From Lentilactobacillus fungorum (GTDB lineage: Bacteria > Bacillota > Bacilli > Lactobacillales > Lactobacillaceae): DNA of 64,000 nt. Under the pieces are notes generated by a model, which saw nothing but the letters and a program-made list of their open reading frames with translations, was not told the DNA's origin and searched no databases. A program made the translations under genes and the position numbers. Shown here piece after piece: positions 8,786 through 17,201 of the stretch (position 1 is the stretch's first letter; every line of letters begins with the position of its first letter). The DNA is taken from assembly GCF_016860605.1 (NCBI RefSeq), contig NZ_BNJR01000015.1:1-64000 (forward strand), read 5' to 3'.

Positions 8786-10078
8786 GTGAGATCAATTGAA
8801 AAATCACAACAAGCTTTCAAAGACGCCAGTAACTATTTTCCGGGCGGCGTTGATAGCCCAGTTAGAGCTTTTAAAAACGTGGGCGGAAATCCTTTGTTCA
8901 TCAAAAAAGGTGCCGGCTCGCACATTTACGATATTGATGGTCATGATTACATTGATTACGTTCTTTCGTGGGGACCGCTGATTTTGGGGCACGCTGATGC
9001 TAAAGTGGTAACGGCACTTAAAGCGGCGGTTTCAAATGGCACCAGTTATGGGGCGCCGACTTTATTGGAAACGACATTGGCTAAAAAAATTCAGTCAATT
9101 GTGCCTACTATGGAAATGATGCGGATGGTTTCTTCCGGGACTGAAGCGACCATGAGTGCTATTCGGGTTGCCCGTGGCGTGACTAAACGGGATAAAATTG
9201 TTAAGTTCATTGGTAATTATCATGGCCATAGTGACTCGCTATTAGTAGATGCTGGCTCTGGAGTTGCCACCTTTGACATTAATACCTCACCCGGCGTTCC
9301 CAAAGCGCTGGCTTATGACACGCTGACATCACCGTACAATGACGTGGCAACGATTAAGCAGATTTTTGAAAAGCACGGTGATGAAATTGCTTGTGTCATC
9401 GTAGAACCAGTGGCTGGTAACATGGGGGTTATCCCAGGAACTCAAGATTTTCTACAAACGTTACGCGAGCTTACACAACAGCATGGGTCAATTCTAATCT
9501 TTGATGAGGTCATGTCAGGCTTTCGGGCGGCTTATCGTGGCGCTCAAAGTCTATATGGCATTCAGCCAGACATGACAACGTTAGGTAAAGTCGTGGGTGG
9601 TGGCCTGCCAGTCGGCGTCTTTGGTGGTCGGCGTGACATCATGAAACAAGTTGCCCCACAAGGCCCAATTTATCATGCGGGCACACTGTCTGGGAATCCA
9701 TTGGCAATGACTGGTGGAATTAGTACCCTTGAGCAATTAACGCCGGCGCTATACGACCAAATGACTGAAAAGGTTAATCGGCTTGCAAAAGGCATTAAGG
9801 ACGCCGCGGCTTCTCATCATATTCCAATTGTGGTTCATCACGTGGGCACCATGTGGAGCTATTTCTTTAACCAAGGGCCGGTAAACAATTTTGACGACGT
9901 TCAAAGAAGCGATATGGCCTTTTTTGCCAAGTTCTTTAACGCATTGCTGGCGCAGGGAATCTACACCGCGCCTTCAGAGTATGAAACCAACTTTATGTCA
10001 AGCAAACATACAGATGATGAAATTGATCAAACGATTGCCGGGTTTAACCAGGCCTTCGATGACGTTTTGAAAGGTTAA
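8786..10078 (+). CDS. hemL: Glutamate-1-semialdehyde 2,1-aminomutase HemL
   Basis: PLP enzyme converting glutamate-1-semialdehyde to 5-aminolevulinate. Family motifs seen: [13 protein letters not shown] near residue 20, [34 protein letters not shown] and the PLP lysine in [13 protein letters not shown]. At 430 aa it is full length. It uses a GTG start with the SD GGGAGG about 11 bp upstream, inside the hemB end. HemL acts before HemB in the pathway; gene order here is hemA-C-B-L, as in other B12-making lactobacilli. Confidence 0.95.
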   Translation: MRSIEKSQQAFKDASNYFPGGVDSPVRAFKNVGGNPLFIKKGAGSHIYDIDGHDYIDYVLSWGPLILGHADAKVVTALKAAVSNGTSYGAPTLLETTLAKKIQSIVPTMEMMRMVSSGTEATMSAIRVARGVTKRDKIVKFIGNYHGHSDSLLVDAGSGVATFDINTSPGVPKALAYDTLTSPYNDVATIKQIFEKHGDEIACVIVEPVAGNMGVIPGTQDFLQTLRELTQQHGSILIFDEVMSGFRAAYRGAQSLYGIQPDMTTLGKVVGGGLPVGVFGGRRDIMKQVAPQGPIYHAGTLSGNPLAMTGGISTLEQLTPALYDQMTEKVNRLAKGIKDAAASHHIPIVVHHVGTMWSYFFNQGPVNNFDDVQRSDMAFFAKFFNALLAQGIYTAPSEYETNFMSSKHTDDEIDQTIAGFNQAFDDVLKG

Positions 10079-10083
10079 TTTAA

Positions 10084-10677
10084 ATGGCAAAGCTAACTTT
10101 GATTACTGGTGGTGCCAAAAGTGGTAAATCTGAAGTTGCTGAAGATCTATATGGCAAGGAACATGGGGTTTGCTACATTGCGACCAGTGTCGTTCGAAAA
10201 AATCAAGATTCGGAAATGACGTTAAAAATTAAAAAGCATCGTCAACGTCGCCCAGCCGATTGGACAACCGAAGAGCGTTACAAGGATGTGAGCATTTTTG
10301 TGCTGATGACAAATTATCACAAGTATTTGCTGGATGATGCAACGATGATGGCAACCAACTTATTTTTTGACTTGGTCGCAAAAATGTTTAATGATTTTCC
10401 CGGTAACGTCGATGAAGACATTGAAAAAATGGATCAGGACCAAATTGAATCCATCCAATCAACGATTCTTCAGGAGTTCGCTAAAATAGCGGATTCTCTA
10501 AAGCGGACCGATCAAGAAATGATGATTGTGACCAATGAGGTGGGGTTGGGGTTAGTACCGGCCTCCAAAGAATCACGAATTTTGCGGGATACTTATGGCT
10601 TGGTCAATCAGCTGTTAGCAAGGCAAGCCGATGAGGTTTATTTTGTCGTTTCAGGATTGGCTCAAAAAATCAAGTAA
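10084..10677 (+). CDS. cobU: Adenosylcobinamide kinase / adenosylcobinamide-phosphate guanylyltransferase CobU
   Basis: Bifunctional enzyme of nucleotide-loop assembly: phosphorylates adenosylcobinamide and adds GMP. It has the P-loop ITGGAKSGKSEVAE (residues 7-20), the RxxRP-type KHRQRRPADWTTEE near residue 52 with the histidine that is guanylylated in the family, and the C-terminal VTNEVGLGLVPASKESRILRD, which matches the CobU signature. At 197 aa it is of normal size. It starts 5 bp after hemL. Its presence among hem genes supports the view that they serve cobalamin. Confidence 0.93.
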   Translation: MAKLTLITGGAKSGKSEVAEDLYGKEHGVCYIATSVVRKNQDSEMTLKIKKHRQRRPADWTTEERYKDVSIFVLMTNYHKYLLDDATMMATNLFFDLVAKMFNDFPGNVDEDIEKMDQDQIESIQSTILQEFAKIADSLKRTDQEMMIVTNEVGLGLVPASKESRILRDTYGLVNQLLARQADEVYFVVSGLAQKIK

Positions 10678-10697
10678 GCGTTGAGAGAAGGGAAACG

Positions 10698-11390
10698 ATG
10701 GCTTTTTTAATCACATATCCTAAGCAAGACGTGAGTGAAGCCTTGCGTCAACAGCTAGCAGCAACGGCGCCGACCCTTTATTTGCCGCTCAGAAAATTTC
10801 AGCCGTTAAGTTTGTCCGATGCAGCGATTGCCAAAATTCGAGCTAGTCATTTTCTTATTTTGACCAGCCCAGTTACCGTTAATTTATATTTAGAAAAGTT
10901 ACGGTCATTGAACCCTACCGCTGTCTTGTTGGTATTAAGTCAAAAAATGGCCGTAAAATTAAAAGCAGCAGGCGTTGACGCCGTTTGGCAGGCAACGGCT
11001 GAAAACGCCCGTTCCTTGGCAGACCTGGTAACGCCAACAATCGAACGTGAAGCCTGTCTACTACGAGGTGATCGAAGTGTCATCCAGACATTTTTGCCGT
11101 CAACGGTTAAACAAGTCATGGTTTATCAAAATGTATGGGATCAACAAGCTCAACAAGCCGCAATGGCGCAACTAGCTGGTAAACAATTTACGAAAGTACT
11201 GGTAACCAGTCCCTCCAGTTTTCAACGGCTGGCTCGATTGATGGCTGACCTACCGGCGGCCTTTACTAAGGTAACGTATTACACCCTTGGCCAAACGACT
11301 GCCAAAGCAATCCCGTCAAGAAACGTTGTGGTTGCCAAAGGCCCCGGTGTTTTACAAAACGCGATTATGCAGATGTGTGAAGACAAATAA
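10698..11390 (+). CDS. hemD: Uroporphyrinogen-III synthase HemD
   Basis: Cyclises hydroxymethylbilane with inversion of ring D to uroporphyrinogen III, the last precursor shared with corrins. HemD proteins are weakly conserved. Support comes from the two-lobe pattern (FLITYPKQ start; FLILTSPVTVNLYLE near residue 53; KVLVTSPSSFQRLARL near residue 172 and YYTLGQTTAKAI near residue 198) and from its place at the end of the cob-hem operon. At 230 aa the length is slightly short but normal for Firmicutes. The SD is AGAGAAGGGAAACG before ATG. Confidence 0.85.
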   Translation: MAFLITYPKQDVSEALRQQLAATAPTLYLPLRKFQPLSLSDAAIAKIRASHFLILTSPVTVNLYLEKLRSLNPTAVLLVLSQKMAVKLKAAGVDAVWQATAENARSLADLVTPTIEREACLLRGDRSVIQTFLPSTVKQVMVYQNVWDQQAQQAAMAQLAGKQFTKVLVTSPSSFQRLARLMADLPAAFTKVTYYTLGQTTAKAIPSRNVVVAKGPGVLQNAIMQMCEDK

Positions 11391-11444
11391 ATCAAAGTGG
11401 GCACTGAATTAATTGGTTGCTCTGTTCGACTTAATGTCAACATT

Positions 11445-11491
11445 AAAAGACCTCATCTTGGCTGGATCATCCAGCTAAAATGGGGCCTTTT
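11445..11491. terminator. Rho-independent terminator of the cob-hem operon (probably bidirectional)
   Basis: A hairpin with stem AAAAGACCTCAT / ATGGGGCCTTTT continuing through GCTGG/CCAGC around ATCAT. Both arms end in A- and T-rich runs, so it can act for hemD (+) and for the convergent regulator gene (-). Confidence 0.8.
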
Positions 11492-11518
11492 AACGTTATC
11501 GTAAGTTGTTATCGGCAA

Positions 11519-12634
11519 TTATTTAATGTAAGCCGCTGCATAAGTCCATTGAATAACTGATTTTTTGTTAACCGTGATTTCTGCGGCAGGGGCCATTGGC
11601 TGGCCGCAATCGATGGTATAAATCCAGCCACGTTCATCACCGGAATCAGTGTAGTCGCCGATTCGGCTAATATAGGGATAACCGTTGACAGAATGGAAGT
11701 AGTAGGGAATATGATGCCGGTTAAAGAATCGTTTGGAAACATCATAGACGCTGTCACTACTACTCCAAGAAAGGTCCCGAGGAATCGTATAAATTTTGTC
11801 GACTGAGGCGTTTCGCTTTCGGTAGACAAGGGGGGTCATCCCGGCATAAGATTTAAATATTTTGGTGAAGTAACTTGTTTGAGAATATCCTAATTGACTG
11901 GCAATTGCACTTACCTTTGAATTGGTTGTTATTAATTTTTCACATGCAAACGCGATTTTTAGACTGTTGACGTAATTGATAAAATTAACGCCTAACTTTT
12001 GTTTAAATGCTTTGCTTAGATATGATGGTGATAAGAAAACGGCTTTAGCAACCGATTCAAGCGACAGGGGCTGGTTAATATTGGATTTAATAAATGTTAG
12101 GGCCCGTTGGATGTTAACTTGTGAATCGTTATTAAGATGCGTCATTGAATTGATTGCCAAAGTCGTTGAGCGCGAATCATTTAGCCCGCTGATATCGATT
12201 AATTTGCGTAAAACGGTCACGTTGGCCAGGTCATCGATTTTAAGTGAGTTAAGAACGGCCACTTCGCCTGGGTTGGTGGGCTTAAAAGCATTATTAAAAA
12301 TATTTCCCAAAAAGGTTCGGGCAAGCTTGATTCTTTCAGGCGTAATCCCTGAGCCCTCACAGATAATGAAACCGGCTAGATCATTTTTTAAAATAACTGG
12401 GAAAATAAAAAAGGAATTGGTATTGGCTGTTGGTAAGTTTTGAATAATCTCTGTTGGGGACGTAAAAACGTGGCCATCGATTAGTAACCGATTATTGAGA
12501 TCAAAATAATAGCCGTTGATCTGGCTCACTTTTGAAAACTGATTCATTTCATGAGCAATCGTTTGATAAAGCGCTGATTTGGTTTTATTGGGAGTAATTG
12601 TTGACACCCTCTTTCGAGTTAAAGTATATAACAA
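11519..12634 (-). CDS. PocR-like AraC-family regulator with C-terminal DUF4430/transcobalamin-like domain
   Basis: Probable activator of the propanediol-utilisation/cobalamin cluster. Residues about 20-115 resemble the PocR sensor domain (NGYYFDLNNRLLIDG; FPVILKNDLAGFIICEG). Residues about 175-274 are an AraC double helix-turn-helix (SLESVAKAVFLSPSYLSKAF; IASQLGYSQTSYFTKIFK). Residues about 292-368 look like DUF4430, the fold of the transcobalamin beta domain: SVYDVSKRFF, NGYPYISRIGDYT, RGWIYTIDCGQP, VIQWTYA. It is convergent with hemD and divergent from eutJ. The start is unsettled: TTG 12634 has no SD, and a TATACT -10 may overlap the first codons, so translation may begin lower (near 12600). 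Confidence 0.85.
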   Translation of the reverse strand: MLYTLTRKRVSTITPNKTKSALYQTIAHEMNQFSKVSQINGYYFDLNNRLLIDGHVFTSPTEIIQNLPTANTNSFFIFPVILKNDLAGFIICEGSGITPERIKLARTFLGNIFNNAFKPTNPGEVAVLNSLKIDDLANVTVLRKLIDISGLNDSRSTTLAINSMTHLNNDSQVNIQRALTFIKSNINQPLSLESVAKAVFLSPSYLSKAFKQKLGVNFINYVNSLKIAFACEKLITTNSKVSAIASQLGYSQTSYFTKIFKSYAGMTPLVYRKRNASVDKIYTIPRDLSWSSSDSVYDVSKRFFNRHHIPYYFHSVNGYPYISRIGDYTDSGDERGWIYTIDCGQPMAPAAEITVNKKSVIQWTYAAAYIK

Positions 12635-12961
12635 TATCTTGTGATTAACTGAATAATGCTAAAAATAATGATCAAATTTTAGATTTTGGGCAACCAAAGA
12701 AGCATTCTGACATTATTTATTTGCTGAATTAGTTAATTTTTGATATTTAGTATTATTTTGTTGGTGATTACTGAATAGTGATAAATCAATTGCTAATTGT
12801 TGGGGTAACGACAAAAAGTCGCAGTTCCCACCTGAGGCTACTTATTTCTAATACCCAGCTTAAAGAGCTTAACTTAACAAGTAATATGCTGGTTTCTAGG
12901 CGCTTGTTTCGCTCATTCTATGAAAACTAAGCTTTATATTATCGTGTTACAATTGCAAAAG

Positions 12962-12994
12962 TTGCAAGCGTTTCCACCTAAATGCTGTTATAAT
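12962..12994 (+). promoter_or_regulatory. eutJ promoter with cre (CcpA) site
   Basis: TTGCAAGCGTTTCCA (12962-12976) fits the cre consensus WTGNAANCGNWWNCA at every position. An extended -10, TGTTATAAT (12986-12994), follows 9 bp later, with no good -35. The cre covers the -35 region, so CcpA binding would be expected to repress when glucose is present. The rest of the 12635-13075 gap holds a degenerate relative of the hairpin repeat near 12830-12920 and no gene. Confidence 0.75.
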
Positions 12995-13075
12995 TGAAAC
13001 AGTTATTTGAAGCCAACATTGTGAAGCTTTTATAGATTAATGCTGGACTATTAATTGAAAAGGATGAGGGATGAG

Positions 13076-13930
13076 ATGAATATGGCTACCAAACAGTCAG
13101 TTGATTTAAAGGCAGCTGACAAACGATTAAAGCAGTTCGCTAAAGTCGTCAATAGTGATCACGCAACTCGAAAAGTCAAAAGCAGTGAAACTTTGAGCTG
13201 CGGGGTTGACTTGGGAACTTCTTCGATTGTCCTGACCGTGTTAGATCAAAATGATCAAATTATTTATGGTGCGTTTGAATACGCTAAGGCCGTTCGGGAT
13301 GGAATTGTTGTGAACTATGTAGATTCTGTTAATATTTTGAAGCGCTTAAAACATCAGGCTGAAACGGTGTTGGGCGTTGAGTTGACAACGGCTTGCGGTG
13401 CCATTCCTCCTGGCACTGGTGATAGTAGTGCCAAGATTGTCGCCAACGTCATTGAAGCAGCTGAACTTACTTGCAAACATGTGGTGGACGAACCGACCGC
13501 GGCCGCTAAATTTTTAAACCTCAAGACCGGCACCGTGGTAGATATCGGTGGCGGGACAACGGGAATTAGTGTCTTTAATCACGGCCGATTAACGCAGGTG
13601 CTGGATGAAGCAACTGGCGGCTTTCATATGACGTTGGTATTAGCCGGCAATCATCAAATTAATTCTGATGATGCTGAATTATTGAAGCGGGATCCGGATA
13701 AGGAGCCAGAGGTCTTCCCGGTTATTCGGCCAGTTGTCGAAAAAATGGCAACAATTGTCAAGGATTCAGTTGGCAATTCGATTAAACAGCCAGTTGTCGT
13801 TGTTGGCGGAGCGATTAATTTTAAAGATTTCATTCCAGCTTTTAGCAAAGTGCTTGGTATGCCAGCATACAAAACGGTTTTCCCCCAATTCATTACCCCA
13901 TTAGGGATTGCAATGTATGATCATGATTAA
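13076..13930 (+). CDS. eutJ: EutJ-type Hsp70-like chaperone of ethanolamine/propanediol utilisation
   Basis: Actin/Hsp70-fold ATPase linked with microcompartment diol or ethanolamine metabolism. Motifs: phosphate 1 CGVDLGTSSIVLTV, DEPTAAAKFL, phosphate 2 VVDIGGGTTGISVF and PVVVVGGAI. EutJ lacks the substrate-binding domain of DnaK, which matches about 285 aa here. Start choice: ATG 13076 lies 5 bp after GAGGG; TTG 13055, ATG 13064 and ATG 13082 are alternatives. It is monocistronic, divergent from the PocR-like gene, and followed by hairpin repeat copy C. In relatives it sits in the pdu operon; here it stands at the far end of the cob-hem block. Confidence 0.88.
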   Translation: MNMATKQSVDLKAADKRLKQFAKVVNSDHATRKVKSSETLSCGVDLGTSSIVLTVLDQNDQIIYGAFEYAKAVRDGIVVNYVDSVNILKRLKHQAETVLGVELTTACGAIPPGTGDSSAKIVANVIEAAELTCKHVVDEPTAAAKFLNLKTGTVVDIGGGTTGISVFNHGRLTQVLDEATGGFHMTLVLAGNHQINSDDAELLKRDPDKEPEVFPVIRPVVEKMATIVKDSVGNSIKQPVVVVGGAINFKDFIPAFSKVLGMPAYKTVFPQFITPLGIAMYDHD

Positions 13931-14000
13931 CCGGTAGTAGTGAGGGAATTGAGATAAAGCGCGTTTTGATCCCAGCGTTTAACAGAAGCTTCCAAAAATA

Positions 14001-14120
14001 GAGTGAGCGGAGCCAGGCGCTTAGAAATCGGAGTATAAGTCTCCTCTAACAGAAATCCCCGGGCTTGGGATTTTTGTTAGAGGTGCTTATACGGAGATTT
14101 CTGCCTGGCGCAGCTGTCCT
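14001..14120. repeat. Long-hairpin repeat, copy C (inverted relative to copy B)
   Basis: The reverse complement matches copy B almost base for base, including the flanking AGGACAG and GCTCCGCTCACT. Arms GCCAGGC (14012-14018) and GCCTGGC (14103-14109) enclose AGAAATC, TATAAG and TCTAACA arms and the GCCCGGGG core. It lies between eutJ and the convergent lipoprotein gene; the rest of 13931-14368 shows no gene. Confidence 0.8.
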
Positions 14121-14368
14121 ATCATTCTTGATTCTGGAATGGTTGGTGGTTTTTAGTAAATTCTGGGATCAGCTGTTTGCTAAATCAGCTAAACGTTTCA
14201 CGGCCATCGTAACAGCTTTGATCTAAATATGGGTGGTGACCTAAGTTGCAATACATGGATGGCAATCAAGGTTTGGTCTATCTTTGTTTCTTAGAGGGCA
14301 CAATAATCGCTCAATAAAAATGAAACAAAAAGCGGCTATCAATGAATAGATGACTTCCCTTTCATATC

Positions 14369-15001
14369 TTAGTAATAGATTGACGTGTGATATTTTTGAT
14401 TTAACTTATCGTCTGTAAATGATAGATTAATCGCTGAACCGTCTTGACTAATCACATAGGTGAGATACTTGCCAGACATGGGGCCTTGGCCGGTATCCGA
14501 TTCGCTATTGGGGTTACCCAATTGATTGACAACGGCTTGGTAAGTCGCCCCTAAGCCAAGTTGGTTAATTTTTGATTTTGAAACCACGTGATGATTGCCC
14601 GTGGAAGAGCCAGTATATGATTTACCAATCGCCTTACCATTTAGAAATTGAACGGCAACCTGACTGGCTTTGAAAGAAGCCGAGCGGTTTTTCCAACTAT
14701 ATTGGCTTACCGGGCGGCTAATGCCATTGATTGAAACCGTACTGATTTCCGCAGGCGAACCAAACCATTTGACAACGGTAGATTTCGTCGAGCCCCCGTA
14801 GCCATTGTTGATATCGCCGATTGTGATCAAATCATATTCTGAACGAGAAATGTCAGCTGAGCGTTTGTTAATTGCCATTTTTTCAGAGGTAGACTGCTGA
14901 GAATGGGCGTCATGATGGTTAGACTTGACCGCTTGTGGGCGACAGGCGCTAAGCAATAACACACTCATGATGAGTTCACCTATTAACCATTTTTTTGCCA
15001 T
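14369..15001 (-). CDS. Lipoprotein with DUF3862-like domain
   Basis: Predicted cell-surface lipoprotein of unknown function. MAKKWLIGELIMSVLLLSAC forms a short lipoprotein signal with the lipobox LLSAC; the Cys would be lipidated. A Ser/His-rich linker follows, then two BLIP/DUF3862-type repeats: YDLITIGDINNGYGGSTKST ... VKWFGSPAE, and INQLGLGATYQAVVNQLGNP. The start at 15001 has an SD GGGGG 8 bp upstream; an ATG 18 bp further up is less favoured. It is divergent from the IS607 element, with a nested inverted repeat in between. Confidence 0.8.
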   Translation of the reverse strand: MAKKWLIGELIMSVLLLSACRPQAVKSNHHDAHSQQSTSEKMAINKRSADISRSEYDLITIGDINNGYGGSTKSTVVKWFGSPAEISTVSINGISRPVSQYSWKNRSASFKASQVAVQFLNGKAIGKSYTGSSTGNHHVVSKSKINQLGLGATYQAVVNQLGNPNSESDTGQGPMSGKYLTYVISQDGSAINLSFTDDKLNQKYHTSIYY

Positions 15002-15092
15002 TATTTGCCCCCAGACCATCCGCGATGTTTGTACTAGTTTTACCTAATGATGATTAACGATATTATATACGAATGATTATTATAATAAAAGC

Positions 15093-15176
15093 CTTGGCTG
15101 ACTGATTAGGGGTTAAAGGCTAATCCGATAATGCCAACTATGATCTTGGCAACGTTGCTAATCAGATGCGGCCAAG
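15093..15176. repeat. Nested inverted repeat
   Basis: Three concentric arms: CTTGGC (15093-15098)/GCCAAG (15171-15176), CTGATTAG (15102-15109)/CTAATCAG (15158-15165) and TGCCAA (15132-15137)/TTGGCA (15146-15151). GATTAG can also pair with CTAATC at 15119-15124. No T-run follows on either strand, so it is not a plain terminator. It may be a structured RNA, a small palindromic element or an IS end. Confidence 0.6.
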
Positions 15177-15290
15177 CACTGAGTAGCGTAAACTAATGGC
15201 ATAGATCATAGACAAGGAGTGTGAAAACTATTATTAACAATATGCTTTAAAGTGTTCCAATATGAGATAATGTATACGAGGTGAGTATAC

Positions 15291-15890
15291 ATGAAACCAA
15301 AAGAACTGGGTGAACGTTTAGGGGTATCGGTTAAAACCTTGCAAAAATGGGATCGTCAGGGAAAACTCCCCGCTAAGCGCACCGTCACGAATCGGCGGTA
15401 CTACACTGAAGCTGATTATTTAAAAGCAATTGAAAAACCCACCGCCAACCGCCAAAATGTTATTTATGCCCGAGTATCAACTGCCATCCAACAGGATGCT
15501 TTACGGGATCAAGTCAAATTCCTGCAACAATATGTTAATGCAAAAGGCATCATCGTTGATCAAGTCGTCACCGATATTGGTAGCGACTTGAATTACAAAC
15601 GCAAAAAGTGGAACCGATTGCTTGATGAGGTCATGCAATCGAAAATTAATCAGATCTATATCGCCTACCCAGACCGATTTATCAGGTTTGGCTTTGATTG
15701 GTTCCGGCAAATTTGTGCGAAATTCGGCACGGAAATCGTGGTGGTTAACAATGAGCAACTCTCCCCCGAAGCGGAAGTCGTTCAGGATTTAATTTTAATT
15801 ATTCACGTGTTTTCCAGCCGAGTAGGTGGGCTGAGAAAGTACGAAAAGAAAGTGAGTGACGATCATGGCCTTAATCACTTACAAAGTTGA
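15291..15890 (+). CDS. tnpA: IS607-family serine recombinase transposase TnpA
   Basis: Residues 1-48 are a MerR-type helix-turn-helix (LGERLGVSVKTLQKWDRQGK ... RRYYTEADYL). The catalytic serine-recombinase domain begins at VIYARVST (nucleophile Ser about residue 64), with LRDQVKFLQ, VVTDIGSDLNYKRKKW and the DRFIRFGFDWF motif. The C-terminus FSSRVGGLRKYEKKV matches the family. At 199 aa it appears intact. It overlaps tnpB by 26 bp. The SD GAGGTGAG lies 7 bp before ATG. It catalyses excision and insertion of the element. Confidence 0.93.
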   Translation: MKPKELGERLGVSVKTLQKWDRQGKLPAKRTVTNRRYYTEADYLKAIEKPTANRQNVIYARVSTAIQQDALRDQVKFLQQYVNAKGIIVDQVVTDIGSDLNYKRKKWNRLLDEVMQSKINQIYIAYPDRFIRFGFDWFRQICAKFGTEIVVVNNEQLSPEAEVVQDLILIIHVFSSRVGGLRKYEKKVSDDHGLNHLQS

Positions 15891-17046
15891 AATTAAGCCA
15901 ACCAAGGAACAGGCATATTTAATCGATCGCCACATCGGCGTTAGTCGTTGGGCATATAACCTTTTTCTGGAAATGAATCAGCAACGCTACCAAGACGGCT
16001 ATTGGTATATGGGCGCTTACGAGTTTTCAAAGTGGTTTAACAATGAATATTTACCCGCCAATCCCGATGACTTGTGGATCAAAGATTTCTACGCGAAATC
16101 AACAAAACAGGCGTTTATCGACGCTGATACGGCGATGAAACGGTTTTTTAAGCACCAAAGTGGCTACCCCAAATGGCGTTCCTATAAACGACATCAAGGA
16201 TCGTATTACTTTGTTAAAAATAGTTCCAAGCAAACGATCGTTTCTGAACGTCACCGCATTAAACTCCCCAAGCTCGGTTGGGTGCGGTTCAAAGAATATG
16301 GTTATTTACCTACGAGCTCAGAGCATCATGTGATTAAATCCGGCCGGATTAAAGAACAAGCGGGACGTTATTATCTCACGTGTTTGGTTGAACAACCGAA
16401 ACAACCCCCTGAGCTCTTGTTAGGTGATCCAATTGGGATTGATCTCGGGGTCAAGGAATTTGCCATTATCGACGATGGCACTATTTATCACAATCGGAAC
16501 AAGGATCGTCAAGTTAAACGAATTCGAAAACGATTAAGACGTACTCAACGAAAATTATCCCGTCAGTATGTTGCATATAAAGCTCGTAAAACGAAAGAAG
16601 GAAGAACTGCTACTGATCTTGACCTAGCCAAAACAGAGCGGAAAGTGCAACGTCTGTATCAACGATTACACAACATTCAAGCCGATTATCAAAATAAAAT
16701 TGTCGCTAACTTGGTGAGAACCAAACCGAATTGGGTGTCGATTGAGGATTTGAATGTTAAAGGTATGACTAAGAATCGCCATTTAGCTAAAGCTGTTAAC
16801 CAACAGGGGTTCTACACATTCAGAACCAAATTGGTTAATAAGTGCCAACAATTAGGAATCCCCGTTCACCTGGTCAATCGCTTTGAACCCACGTCCAAAA
16901 TTTGTCATCAATGTGGCTTTAAAAAAGTCGGTTTGTCATTGAGTGAACGCCTTTATAAATGCCCGAATTGTGGCAATGTGATTGATCGCGACATTAATGC
17001 CGCGTTGAATATTAGAGATACTGACAACTTTGTATTAGCTTACTAA
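15865..17046 (+). CDS. tnpB: RNA-guided nuclease TnpB (IS605 OrfB family)
   Basis: 393-aa TnpB. The RuvC-type triad appears intact: Asp in IGIDLGVKEFAI, Glu in VSIEDLNVKGM, Asp in DRDINAALNI. The zinc ribbon CHQCG ... CPNCG is present between them. The N-terminal helix bundle starts MALITYKVEIKPTKEQ. Start ATG 15865 follows GAAAGTGAGTGACG; an ATG 9 bp upstream in frame is less likely. Known TnpB proteins cut DNA guided by an omega RNA made from the element's right end, which favours element retention. All catalytic residues are present, so it may be active. Confidence 0.92.
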   Translation: MALITYKVEIKPTKEQAYLIDRHIGVSRWAYNLFLEMNQQRYQDGYWYMGAYEFSKWFNNEYLPANPDDLWIKDFYAKSTKQAFIDADTAMKRFFKHQSGYPKWRSYKRHQGSYYFVKNSSKQTIVSERHRIKLPKLGWVRFKEYGYLPTSSEHHVIKSGRIKEQAGRYYLTCLVEQPKQPPELLLGDPIGIDLGVKEFAIIDDGTIYHNRNKDRQVKRIRKRLRRTQRKLSRQYVAYKARKTKEGRTATDLDLAKTERKVQRLYQRLHNIQADYQNKIVANLVRTKPNWVSIEDLNVKGMTKNRHLAKAVNQQGFYTFRTKLVNKCQQLGIPVHLVNRFEPTSKICHQCGFKKVGLSLSERLYKCPNCGNVIDRDINAALNIRDTDNFVLAY

Positions 17047-17175
17047 CCAAGCAACAAAGGATGTACCGGTGGCTAGCCGGGAATTGACGCTTGTGGACTA
17101 TTATATCAACCATAGTAGGGAGCTTCTGTCGAGGTGGGATAGGATGAAGCAAGAAAAATCTGGGTATACATTCAG
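17000..17175 (+). ncRNA. Candidate omega (right-end) RNA of TnpB
   Basis: By analogy with other tnpB loci the guide scaffold overlaps the 3' end of tnpB and runs to the right end. The segment after the stop (17047-17175) is unlike coding DNA and contains short hairpins, such as CCGG/CCGG around 17067-17081. Position and structure are inference; the exact end, and so the guide, cannot be fixed here. Confidence 0.35.
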
Positions 17176-17201
17176 GTATATTTTCAGTAGCAGCAAGCCA
17201 A

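Larger units (their letters stand above)
15230..17180 (+). mobile_element. IS607-family insertion sequence (tnpA-tnpB)
   Basis: Two overlapping genes, a serine-recombinase transposase and TnpB, are the full content of IS607-type elements. The termini are not resolved: IS607 elements lack terminal inverted repeats and target duplications. GTATAC occurs both just before tnpA (15273, 15286) and at 17163 after tnpB, which brackets the likely ends. The outer coordinates are estimates. Confidence 0.75.

Noticed and set aside
15290-17050. Disruption of a chromosomal gene by the IS607 element
   Set aside because: The phosphatase downstream has its full N-terminus and the lipoprotein upstream is complete, so insertion was intergenic; the phosphatase defect is a separate nonsense codon.
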